A DNA stretch of 29,503 bases from Aerococcus viridans. Its GTDB lineage: Bacteria > Bacillota > Bacilli > Lactobacillales > Aerococcaceae. The stretch spans positions 1 through 29,503 of the forward strand of contig NZ_PNHQ01000020.1 in assembly GCF_002871935.1 (NCBI RefSeq), in the 5' to 3' direction. Positions 18,177 through 26,129 of the stretch are shown here, piece by piece. The notes under the pieces are model-generated. The model was not told where the DNA came from. It ran no database searches and saw only the letters and a list, made by a program, of their open reading frames with translations. The position numbers were made by a program, and so were the translations under genes. Positions within the stretch are counted from its first letter, which is position 1; each line of letters opens with the position of its first letter.

Positions 18177-19172
18177 TTAGGTTGTATGCAAGTCAGCGTC
18201 GACATATTCATGAATGAATCGTGTGCTAGCTTGGTCAGGTTCTAAGGCCTCAAACAAAATATCCACAGCCCTTGAGCCGATAATTTGAGAATTCAGGTTG
18301 ACGTAAGAAGTCTTATTCATCGACTGGGTATTACCTTGGTGGTAGGCTGAAAAAGTAATCGTGTGTACATCTTGAATATCCTGTGTATCTAGATAATTCC
18401 GAACCCCTTCAGCAACCAGTTCATCAGAAATGACCATACCGTCAATATTTTCAAGGTCTAGTGTATCTTTAGCTAAGTTGTAACCATCGCTTGGTAAGAA
18501 GGCAAAGTCATTATAAATATGTTTTGGATCATAAGCTAAAGAATGATCTTTTAAGGCACGTTCATAACCTTTGTGTCTATCGGCGATAAAGAATTGATCC
18601 ATATCCCCACCGATATAAGCAATGCGTTGGCAACCTTGTTGAATCAAGGCTGTTGTTGCTTGATAACCGATTAAATCATTGTCGTTATCAACATAGTGGA
18701 CTTTTGTATTATCAGGTGAACCGATCACGACTGCTGGACAGTTGACCTCTTGGGCAAACCGCAATAGAGGGTCATTTTTTGAAGCGTATAAAAAGATTAG
18801 TCCTTCAACTTGTTTACCATTAACGATTTTTTCTATATGTTTCCTGCGCTGATCATCATCTAGACCAACTGAAAGCAGGATAGAATAATCATGTTTAGCC
18901 ATCTCAAAATTAATGCCACGTAAGACGGTAGGGAAGAAGGGGTTTTGATAAAAGGCATCAGTTGCTAGAGGCAGAACGAGGCCAAATGTTTTTGAATGCG
19001 CACTTGCAAGCCCTTGCGCATAAATATTTGGAAAATAATTCATTTCCTTCATCACAGTACGAACTTTATTTTTGGTTTTTTCGCTTATTGAAGGGTTATC
19101 AGCGATTACCCGTGAAACGGTAGAAGGTGCTACACCCGCTCTTTTAGCGACATCTCGAATTGTAATTGCCAT
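18177..19172 (-). CDS. malR: LacI-family maltose operon repressor
   Basis: This 331-aa regulator has the LacI-family helix-turn-helix at its N-terminus (TIRDVAKRAGVAPSTVSRVI), the hinge, and a periplasmic-binding-protein-like effector domain. It is divergent from malQ, with 159 bp between them, and sits inside the maltose region. It should repress the CGGTTGCA-type promoters here until a maltodextrin binds. Its own promoter contains a consensus cre. The gene assignment rests on family, position and shared operators; related names are malR or mdxR. Confidence 0.88.
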   Translation of the reverse strand: MAITIRDVAKRAGVAPSTVSRVIADNPSISEKTKNKVRTVMKEMNYFPNIYAQGLASAHSKTFGLVLPLATDAFYQNPFFPTVLRGINFEMAKHDYSILLSVGLDDDQRRKHIEKIVNGKQVEGLIFLYASKNDPLLRFAQEVNCPAVVIGSPDNTKVHYVDNDNDLIGYQATTALIQQGCQRIAYIGGDMDQFFIADRHKGYERALKDHSLAYDPKHIYNDFAFLPSDGYNLAKDTLDLENIDGMVISDELVAEGVRNYLDTQDIQDVHTITFSAYHQGNTQSMNKTSYVNLNSQIIGSRAVDILFEALEPDQASTRFIHEYVDADLHTT

Positions 19173-19201
19173 AAGTGTTATCCTCTCTGCTTATTGCGAT
19201 T

Positions 19202-19231
19202 ATTATATCGAATATTGACAACGTTTTCAAA
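19202..19231 (-). promoter_or_regulatory. malR promoter with full-consensus cre
   Basis: On the minus strand TTGAAA (19231-19226), 17-bp spacer and TATAAT (19207-19202) form a near-ideal promoter. TGAAAACGTTGTCA (19229-19216) fits every position of TGWAANCGNTNWCA and overlaps the -35 and spacer, so CcpA should repress malR. LacI-type autoregulation at the same dyad is possible. Confidence 0.75.
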
Positions 19232-19250
19232 TTATCGAAAAAAAGTTTAC

Positions 19251-19287
19251 GAAACCGGTTGCATTATGCAAGCGCTTTATGTAAAAT
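19251..19287 (+). promoter_or_regulatory. malQ-malP promoter with MalR-type box
   Basis: TTGCAT (19259-19264), 17-bp spacer and TAAAAT (19282-19287) form the promoter. The box GAAACCGGTTGCAT (19251-19264) contains the -35. A weaker cre-like TGCAAGCGCTTTAT (19268-19281) fills the spacer. Confidence 0.75.
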
Positions 19288-19331
19288 GTAAGTGAATTAA
19301 CAAAGAAACAGTAAAAATAGGAGGTTTCATC

Positions 19332-20906
19332 ATGGAGAGAGCAAGCGGTGTCGTTTTACATATATCTTCCCTACCAAATCAATTTGGTATCGGCTCATTT
19401 GGTGCATCTGCTTATGATTTTGTTGATTTTTTAGTCGCAACTAAGCAACAATATTGGCAAATCCTCCCTTTGACTACAACATCATTTGGGGACTCGCCTT
19501 ACCAATCATTCTCAGCCTTTGCTGGTAATACCCATTTTATAGACTTTGATCTATTAACGAAACAGGGTTATCTAAATAAAACAGATTATCAAGGAGTTGA
19601 TTTTGGTAATAATCCAAAGAAAGTAGCTTACAATACAATTTTCCAAAAAAGGAGACCGATTCTTGAAAAAGCTGTAGCGAACTTTATGGCAGCTAAAGCT
19701 AACAATCAACCAGAATTCTTACAATTTTATGAAGAAAACAGTTTTTGGTTGGTCCCTTTTGCCCAGTATATGACTGTTAAAGAAGAACAGGGACAAAAGC
19801 CTTGGTATGAATGGCCAGAAAACTTGCGTAACTACGACGAAATGGTTATTAAGCAATTCTGTGAAGTGCATGTTGACCGGTATGATTATCATTTAGTCAC
19901 TCAATTTTGGTTTAACCAACAATATAAAGACCTAAAAACTTATGCGAATGAACATCATATCCAAATCATCGGGGATATTCCTATTTATGTAGCCCGCGAT
20001 TCAGTTGAAATGTGGACTCAACCGGAATTATTCCTAACTGATGAGAAGAAAAATCCATCCTTGGTTGCCGGTGTACCACCTGATTTCTATTCGGCTGACG
20101 GCCAGTATTGGGGTAATCCAATTTATGACTGGGACTACATGGCAGAAACCGATTATGCTTGGTGGATTTTACGGATGAAGGAGAGCTTCAAATTGTACGA
20201 TGTCGTACGCATTGACCACTTCCGTGGATTTGAAAGCTATTGGGCTGTCCCATTTGGGTCACCAACCGCTGCTTCAGGCTCTTGGAAGAAAGGCCCAGGC
20301 ATTAAAATTTTTGACCAGTTTAAACAGGCATTAGGCGACATCAAGGTGATTGCTGAAGATTTAGGTTTTATGACGCAAGCCGTTCATGATTTGCGGGATA
20401 AAACGGGTTACCCAGGAATGAAAGTCCTCCAAAATGGTTTCTATGGTCAAGATTCAGAGGACTTACCACATCATTATCCTGTCAATTCAGTAGCCTATGC
20501 ATCAACACATGATTCGATGCAAGCTTATGACTGGTATATGAACCAAGCCAGCCAAGCTGAACGAGATCAAGCTGACCAATATCTTAACCGACGTGTAGGT
20601 GAACACCCTTCTGATGCGTTTGTTAGAGGGATTGCTGCATCACCTTCAAGATTAGCCATCTATATGATGAATGACCTATTACGTTTAGGACCAGAAGGGC
20701 GCATCAATATTCCATCTACCATTGGTGATAACTGGGACTGGCGCATGAGTGAGGATGACTTTACAGTTGACCTTGAGGAACGCCTACTTACAGTTACTGA
20801 AACATACTTTAGAGTAAACAAAGCTTTCATTGGTCAAGATGATACAAATAATGGTATAAATAGTGCAACAGCAGAGGCTGCCTTTTTACCTGAAGATAAT
20901 GATTAG
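19332..20906 (+). CDS. malQ: 4-alpha-glucanotransferase (amylomaltase)
   Basis: This cytoplasmic GH77 enzyme (524 aa) transfers glucan segments between maltodextrins, releasing glucose and making longer chains for phosphorolysis. The N-terminus RASGVVLHISSLPNQFGIGSFG is typical. Catalytic residues are visible: nucleophile Asp295 in VRIDHFRGFESYW, acid/base Glu342 in VIAEDLG, and Asp394 in STHDSM. The C-terminal tail of about 20 residues (DTNNGINSATAEAAFLPEDN) is slightly longer than usual. ATG 19332 follows AGGAGG, and malP follows 65 bp downstream. Confidence 0.94.
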   Translation: MERASGVVLHISSLPNQFGIGSFGASAYDFVDFLVATKQQYWQILPLTTTSFGDSPYQSFSAFAGNTHFIDFDLLTKQGYLNKTDYQGVDFGNNPKKVAYNTIFQKRRPILEKAVANFMAAKANNQPEFLQFYEENSFWLVPFAQYMTVKEEQGQKPWYEWPENLRNYDEMVIKQFCEVHVDRYDYHLVTQFWFNQQYKDLKTYANEHHIQIIGDIPIYVARDSVEMWTQPELFLTDEKKNPSLVAGVPPDFYSADGQYWGNPIYDWDYMAETDYAWWILRMKESFKLYDVVRIDHFRGFESYWAVPFGSPTAASGSWKKGPGIKIFDQFKQALGDIKVIAEDLGFMTQAVHDLRDKTGYPGMKVLQNGFYGQDSEDLPHHYPVNSVAYASTHDSMQAYDWYMNQASQAERDQADQYLNRRVGEHPSDAFVRGIAASPSRLAIYMMNDLLRLGPEGRINIPSTIGDNWDWRMSEDDFTVDLEERLLTVTETYFRVNKAFIGQDDTNNGINSATAEAAFLPEDND

Positions 20907-20971
20907 CTAAAGTAACCCTTGAATAAACTATTTAAATTGACGAATACACATTTATAGATAAGGAGATAATC

Positions 20972-23239
20972 ATGTTAAATTTAAACGAACGTGCGCAAGC
21001 ACAATTTAATCAACCGCTAAGTGAATTATCGCATGCAGAAATCTACAAAGTCTTATTAGACCTTGTCCAAGAAAAAACAGCGGCAATGCCTAAAAATGAA
21101 GGTAAACGTAAACTTTACTACATTTCTGCCGAATTTTTAATTGGTAAATTACTATCAAATAATCTACTAAACTTAGGCTTATATGATGAAGTTGCTAAAG
21201 AACTTGCAGAAAATGGCACATCTTTAGCGGAAGTTGAAGAAGCTGAGGCTGAACCTTCACTTGGAAATGGTGGGTTAGGTCGATTAGCAGCCTGCTTTTT
21301 AGACTCTATTGCAACGCTAGGGTTGAATGGTGATGGTGTTGGACTAAATTACCACTTTGGTTTATTCCGCCAATATTTTGAAAATAATAAACAATCTTAT
21401 GAACCAGATGAGTGGTTAGATCATCCAACTTGGTTGACGAAGTCTGATATTTCATACAAAGTGCCATACGGTAAATTTACTTTACAATCTACTTTATATG
21501 AAATTGATGTACCTGGTTACAACCAACCAAACGTGAATAAATTACGCTTATTTGATTTAGATACAGTAAATCCTGAAATTATCGAAGAAGGTTCTATTAA
21601 TTTTGACAAGACGCAAATTGAAGAAAACCTGACCTTATTCTTATATCCGGATGACTCTGACCGTAACGGGAACTTATTACGTATCTATCAACAATATTTT
21701 ATGGTATCAAATGGGGCGCAATTAGCTATTCAAGAAGCAATTGAGCGTGGATCTAATATCCATGACTTAGCAGAATATGTTGTTGTACAAATTAACGATA
21801 CCCATCCGACATTTATTATTCCAGAATTCGTTCGTTTACTGACAACAGAACATGGCATTGATTTTGAAGAAGCGGTGGAAATCACACGCAACGTGGTCGC
21901 TTTCACTAACCACACAATTCTTTCAGAAGCCCTAGAAAAATGGCCATTATCTGATATTCAAGAAGTTGTACCAGAGATTGCCGAAATCATTATAAAGCTA
22001 GATGAAATCATTAAAGCGGAATTCCCGGATAAACCAGCGGTGCACATTATTGATCAAAGTGGTACAGTTCATATGGCATCGATTGCGATTCACTTTGGAT
22101 TCTCAATTAACGGGGTTGCCGCTTTACATACAGAAATATTGAAAAATAATGAGTTAAACCATTTTTACGATATTTATCCTGAAAAATTCTCAAACAAAAC
22201 AAACGGCATTACCTTCCGTCGTTGGTTAATGGCCTCTAACCCAAGATTGGCAACTTTTATGGATGAACATATTGGAACGAAATGGCACGAAGATGCTGAT
22301 TTAACAGGCTTATTAGCATTTGAAAATGATGAAGCAGTTCTAGATGAGCTACGTCGCATTAAAAAAGAAAATAAAAATGCCTTAGCAGACCACTTAAAAC
22401 GTACACGTGGTATCAATATTGACCGCAATTCAATTGTAGATGTCCAAATCAAACGTATTCATGAGTATAAACGTCAACAAATGTTGGCCTTATACATCAT
22501 CTACAAATACCATGAAATTAAAGCGGGACATATTCCTGGTACACCAATCACGATTATTTTCGGTGGTAAGGCAGCACCGGCCTACACAATTGCGAAAGAC
22601 ATTATCCATTTAATCTTGTCACTATCAGAGTTAATCGAAAATGACTCAGATGTTGCACCACACTTGAAGGTGGTATTCGTAGATAACTATAACGTTTCTG
22701 AAGCAGAATACTTAATTCCAGCAGCCAATATCTCTGAGCAAATCTCATTAGCTTCTAAAGAGGCGTCTGGTACTGGTAACATGAAATTCATGTTAAATGG
22801 GGCATTAACTATCATGACTTGGGATGGTGCCAACGTTGAAATTGCTGAACAAGTAGGCGAAGAAAATGTTTATCCATTTGGTAAGTCAAGTGAGGAAATC
22901 GTTAATCTATACGCAACAGATGGTTACGACCCACAATACTACTATAAACAAGCGCGCATTAAACCAATCGTAGACTTCATTATCTCTGACGAGTTAATGG
23001 CTTATGGTATTCCAGAACGCTTACAACGTCTATATAATGACATGACCAATAAAGACTACTTCATGGCTTTAATTGACCTAGAAGAATTTATTGATGTAAA
23101 AGAAAAAGTTTACTATGAATACGAAGACCGTCATGAGTGGACGCGTCGTTCTTTAATCAATATTGCGAATGCGGGTTACTTCTCAGCTGACCGTACGATT
23201 GAAGAATACAATCATGATATTTGGCATTTAGACCAATAA
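20972..23239 (+). CDS. malP: Maltodextrin/glycogen phosphorylase
   Basis: This GT35 enzyme (755 aa) releases glucose-1-phosphate from the non-reducing ends of maltodextrins. The pyridoxal-phosphate lysine is Lys605 in EASGTGNMKF, and the substrate motifs GNGGLGRLAACFLDS and VQIKRIHEYKRQ are present. The short N-terminus without a long regulatory extension fits bacterial MalP rather than animal phosphorylase. It is co-transcribed with malQ, the classical pair for maltodextrin use. ATG 20972 follows AAGGAG. Confidence 0.93.
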   Translation: MLNLNERAQAQFNQPLSELSHAEIYKVLLDLVQEKTAAMPKNEGKRKLYYISAEFLIGKLLSNNLLNLGLYDEVAKELAENGTSLAEVEEAEAEPSLGNGGLGRLAACFLDSIATLGLNGDGVGLNYHFGLFRQYFENNKQSYEPDEWLDHPTWLTKSDISYKVPYGKFTLQSTLYEIDVPGYNQPNVNKLRLFDLDTVNPEIIEEGSINFDKTQIEENLTLFLYPDDSDRNGNLLRIYQQYFMVSNGAQLAIQEAIERGSNIHDLAEYVVVQINDTHPTFIIPEFVRLLTTEHGIDFEEAVEITRNVVAFTNHTILSEALEKWPLSDIQEVVPEIAEIIIKLDEIIKAEFPDKPAVHIIDQSGTVHMASIAIHFGFSINGVAALHTEILKNNELNHFYDIYPEKFSNKTNGITFRRWLMASNPRLATFMDEHIGTKWHEDADLTGLLAFENDEAVLDELRRIKKENKNALADHLKRTRGINIDRNSIVDVQIKRIHEYKRQQMLALYIIYKYHEIKAGHIPGTPITIIFGGKAAPAYTIAKDIIHLILSLSELIENDSDVAPHLKVVFVDNYNVSEAEYLIPAANISEQISLASKEASGTGNMKFMLNGALTIMTWDGANVEIAEQVGEENVYPFGKSSEEIVNLYATDGYDPQYYYKQARIKPIVDFIISDELMAYGIPERLQRLYNDMTNKDYFMALIDLEEFIDVKEKVYYEYEDRHEWTRRSLINIANAGYFSADRTIEEYNHDIWHLDQ

Positions 23240-23273
23240 TCATTTACTAAAATAAGTGCATAATCAAAAGAAG

Positions 23274-23307
23274 CCGAGCAAATTCATATTTATTTGCTCG
23301 GTTTTTC
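23274..23307 (+). terminator. Terminator of malQ-malP
   Basis: A perfect 10-bp stem (23274-23283 with 23292-23301) has an 8-nt loop and is followed by TTTTTC. Confidence 0.85.
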
Positions 23308-23352
23308 TTGTATCTTGCTATGTGAAAGTAGATAATGATGTAAAGGTTTTCA
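23308..23352 (+). promoter_or_regulatory. Possible promoter and cre-like site of EIIB gene
   Basis: TTGTAT (23308-23313), 17-bp spacer and GATAAT (23331-23336) form a plausible promoter. TGTAAAGGTTTTCA (23339-23352) matches cre at all but one central position, so CcpA may control this unit. Confidence 0.5.
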
Positions 23353-23394
23353 AAATGATAAAACAAGTAAATTCATGTGCAAAAGGAGGAGTTA

Positions 23395-23718
23395 TTGAAA
23401 AAGGTATTAATCGTTTGTGCGGGTGGGATGTCATCTTCATTAGTTGCTAAGAAGGCAACGGCCTTGTTTCAAACAGCAGGAAAAGCTATCGAAGTAAATG
23501 CCACATCAGTGTATGCAGGGCAAAAGGCCATTGAAGATGATCAATTTGATCTGTATCTAGTGAGTCCACAAACGAGAATGTTTTTTGATCAATTAGCTAA
23601 ATTCGCTAACCGGATGCATAAACCGATTGCCAAGATTCCACCACAAGCCTATGTACCCTTACCACGGCAAACGCAAATGTTGGCAGATTTAATTGAAGTG
23701 CACCTTGAAAACAGATAA
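23395..23718 (+). CDS. Orphan PTS EIIB, lactose/cellobiose type
   Basis: This small phosphocarrier (about 107 aa) belongs to the PTS lactose/cellobiose IIB family. The phospho-cysteine is Cys8 in KKVLIVCAGGMSSS, and the phosphatase-like P-loop is intact. TTG 23395 is chosen because AGGAGG ends 5 nt upstream; the longer GTG frame from 23377 would translate through the ribosome site. No EIIA or EIIC of this family lies in the window, so it must partner with a permease encoded elsewhere or act as a regulatory phosphoprotein. The next gene is a ROK sugar kinase 84 bp downstream. Confidence 0.85.
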   Translation: MKKVLIVCAGGMSSSLVAKKATALFQTAGKAIEVNATSVYAGQKAIEDDQFDLYLVSPQTRMFFDQLAKFANRMHKPIAKIPPQAYVPLPRQTQMLADLIEVHLENR

Positions 23719-23802
23719 AGAGTTGAAAACGTAAAAAAATCACAGATTCATGATAAAATCATTGAAAGCATCTTATAAGTAAGCCATTTTGGAGGTAGGT
23801 TA

Positions 23803-24717
23803 ATGACAGCGCAATCATTATATTTAGGTATAGATATTGGTGGTACAAATATCAAGACAGGACTAGTTGATGAGACGGGACAAGTTACCAATCAGAACAA
23901 ACGGAAGACACCCCAGAATTTACCGGATTTAAAATTAGCAATCATAGATATCGTCGACCAGGCGAAAGCACAAGTAGGTGACCAATTGAAAGGTGTAGCA
24001 TTTTCTGCGCCTGGGCGAGTTGTTTCTGAAACAGGTGTTGTCCATGTTGGTGGTGCAATCCCTTTTATCGATGGATTAAATTTTAAAACTTTTATCCAAG
24101 AAAATTTTGGCTTGCCAGCAGCAGCTATTAACGATGGGAAGGCAGCGGCTCAAGCTGAATTATGGCAAGGCAATTTAACAAATGTCGAGAACGGACTGGT
24201 CTTACTTTTAGGAACTGGTGTAGGTGGTGGTATTGTTTTAAATGGTCAACTCCATCAAGGTAGCCACTTCCAAGCGGGTGAATTGTCCTATATGTATGCG
24301 TCATCTAGTGATATGACTACAGAGAACGCAATGGGTAGACGTGGATCTGCGGTTGTTTTTGTGAATAAATCTAGAGAACTATTAGGGTTAGCACCAGGAG
24401 ATGGGGAAGAAGTATTCCAAGCTTTAGCAGAAGGGGATAGTCCTGAAGTTACAGCTTTATTTGATCAATATTGCCAAGATATCGTTTATATTATTCACAC
24501 CCTACAAATTTCTTTAGACCTTGACCGTGTTATTTTTGGTGGCGGTATCTCCGCTCAACCATTACTATTAGAAGGAATCCAAAACAAATATAATGAAATA
24601 AGAGACTGTGTAGAATGGTTTAAAAATTCATTTGAACCGATTGAAATTGACTTATGTAAGTATGGTAGTGAAGCCAATTTGATCGGAGCTGTTTACCAAT
24701 TATTGATAGAAATGTAA
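23803..24717 (+). CDS. ROK-family sugar kinase
   Basis: This is a 304-aa cytoplasmic kinase of the ROK family. ATP-binding motifs are LGIDIGGTNIKTGL near the N-terminus and LLGTGVGGGIV at about residue 138, and the catalytic Asp lies in AINDGKAAA. The zinc-binding CxCGxxGCxE motif and the GEIGH histidine of typical glucokinases are missing; AGELSYM stands there. That resembles BglK-like beta-glucoside kinases and related zinc-free ROK proteins. Glucose freed by MalQ is a reasonable substrate from context, but a glucoside is equally possible. ATG 23803 follows GGAGG. Confidence 0.85.
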   Translation: MTAQSLYLGIDIGGTNIKTGLVDETGQVTNQNKRKTPQNLPDLKLAIIDIVDQAKAQVGDQLKGVAFSAPGRVVSETGVVHVGGAIPFIDGLNFKTFIQENFGLPAAAINDGKAAAQAELWQGNLTNVENGLVLLLGTGVGGGIVLNGQLHQGSHFQAGELSYMYASSSDMTTENAMGRRGSAVVFVNKSRELLGLAPGDGEEVFQALAEGDSPEVTALFDQYCQDIVYIIHTLQISLDLDRVIFGGGISAQPLLLEGIQNKYNEIRDCVEWFKNSFEPIEIDLCKYGSEANLIGAVYQLLIEM

Positions 24718-24898
24718 TAAAAGAAGGTGAGACAAAAGTCGTTTAGAATTGACCTACTGGACCAAAAGGCGCACAATAATGAAATATTATTGGCGTCATT
24801 TGGGAAGTATCGGACAATGCTGATTTTTGGCACCCAATGATAAACGTTCTTATATAGCAAAGAGAGGCTGAGATATTTTTGTCCCAGCCTCTTTTTTA
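24718..24898. repeat. MITE-like structured intergenic element
   Basis: The stretch begins with AGAAGGTGAGACAAAA (about 24721) and ends with TTTTGTCCCAGCCTCT (about 24877-24892), whose complement AGAGGCTGGGACAAAA matches the start at 13 of 16 positions. Inside is a perfect CAATAAT/ATTATTG hairpin at about 24774-24792. It has no coding content. Size, imperfect terminal inverted repeats and position between convergent genes fit a small non-autonomous repeat. The family is not named because no search was possible. Confidence 0.5.
24862..24898 (+). terminator. Terminator of ROK kinase gene
   Basis: GAGGCTG pairs with CAGCCTC around a loop and is followed by six T. It is part of the intergenic repeat. 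The minus strand has only a short T tract, so it is a weaker stop for the convergent gene. Confidence 0.75.
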
Positions 24899-24900
24899 TT

Positions 24901-26076
24901 TTATTCAAATGTACCGAAACGAACGGCTTGTCCATCGTCGACCATGACTTCACCTTTGGCGATTACTGTATCGATAGCAAGGGTTTCTTTGTCTAATAAT
25001 AGAATATCGGCATCTTTATTTACAGCAAGTTGTCCTTTGTGGTCAAGTTTTAACATTCTAGCAGGATTAGATGTAACGGCTTGTAGCGCAATTTCTAGTG
25101 GAATCTTCTCCCTTTGAACGGCTTCCTGAATACCAATTAACAATGATCTTGCGCTCGCTACCCCAATGCGTAGGAAGTTACCATTTTCATCAAATCTTGG
25201 TAAACTACCTTGTCCGTCAGAAGTGAGTGTAATGCATTCAGGAGATAAACCTTCATCTAATACTTGACGTAAAATGCGTCTAAATGGTACTTCACCATCT
25301 AGTTCTTCCGTTTGGTCAGGGTTTTCACTGGCAGTCACATCAAATGTACCACCTAATTTAGCGAAAGCAATTGCCTCATCTACTAGCTCTTGGCTACGAC
25401 CAATATGGGTTGGATAGAAGATGGTTGCTGGAATATCTGTTTCTTTTAAAGCTTGGAAAATGAACTTTAATCTGTCTTTTCCAGGGCCAACATGGATGTT
25501 TACAACCCCAGCTTTACCAGCAAGTAGACCTCCAACACGGGAATCAGCACAAGCATGGGCAAACTGTTCAAATGTGGGTGCACCGTTACGGTGGTCTGAA
25601 ATGGCTACTTCACCGATACCGATAGCCTTATCAATCACCATAATATCTTTAATAATAGAGTCGGTTACTGTTTCAATTGGTAGACGGTAGTTTCCAATAT
25701 ATACATAGGTAGAAATACCTTCGATTTCTAATGCGTGTGCTTTAGATAGTAAGGCGACATCATCACGACCTACACCATCGGTACCAAGTAGACCGGCAAC
25801 AGTTGTAACACCAGCAGTTGTTAAGTCTGTAAGTTTCACTTCGGGTGTACGGTTTTGGAAACCATTTTCACCACCACCGCCAAGTAAATGGAAGTGAGCG
25901 TCAATAAAGCCAGGACTGGCTATTTTCCCAGTACCATCAATTTCTTCGATGGTTACACCAGTGATATTGGCTTCGATATGGTCTTCAATGGCGATGATGC
26001 GGTGACCTTCTATTAAGATATCTTTTTGACCGATATGCTCAGGTGCATAGATATCAACGTGACGAATAATTTTCAT
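24901..26076 (-). CDS. iadA: Beta-aspartyl (isoaspartyl) dipeptidase
   Basis: This metal-dependent amidohydrolase (391 aa, peptidase family M38) cuts isoaspartyl dipeptides from damaged proteins. Binuclear-site ligands are visible: His61 and His63 (DAHFHLLGGGG), His195 (VNIHVG), His224 (YPTHIG) and Asp287 (LTSDGQG). The bridging carboxylated Lys162 of the E. coli enzyme aligns with Glu156 (GEVAISDHR), an alternative bridging ligand. A ribosome site AAAGGAAG precedes the ATG. It follows the YfcC-type transporter by 53 bp in one operon, so imported peptides are the likely source of substrate. Confidence 0.9.
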   Translation of the reverse strand: MKIIRHVDIYAPEHIGQKDILIEGHRIIAIEDHIEANITGVTIEEIDGTGKIASPGFIDAHFHLLGGGGENGFQNRTPEVKLTDLTTAGVTTVAGLLGTDGVGRDDVALLSKAHALEIEGISTYVYIGNYRLPIETVTDSIIKDIMVIDKAIGIGEVAISDHRNGAPTFEQFAHACADSRVGGLLAGKAGVVNIHVGPGKDRLKFIFQALKETDIPATIFYPTHIGRSQELVDEAIAFAKLGGTFDVTASENPDQTEELDGEVPFRRILRQVLDEGLSPECITLTSDGQGSLPRFDENGNFLRIGVASARSLLIGIQEAVQREKIPLEIALQAVTSNPARMLKLDHKGQLAVNKDADILLLDKETLAIDTVIAKGEVMVDDGQAVRFGTFE

Positions 26077-26129
26077 TGCAATACTTCCTTTCTAAATTCT
26101 TAACCAATGGATTGGATTTATACAGATAA

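Noticed and set aside
17972..18211. 79-codon minus-strand frame after malR
   Set aside because: It overlaps the malR end and two terminators, with no ribosome site or recognisable domain.
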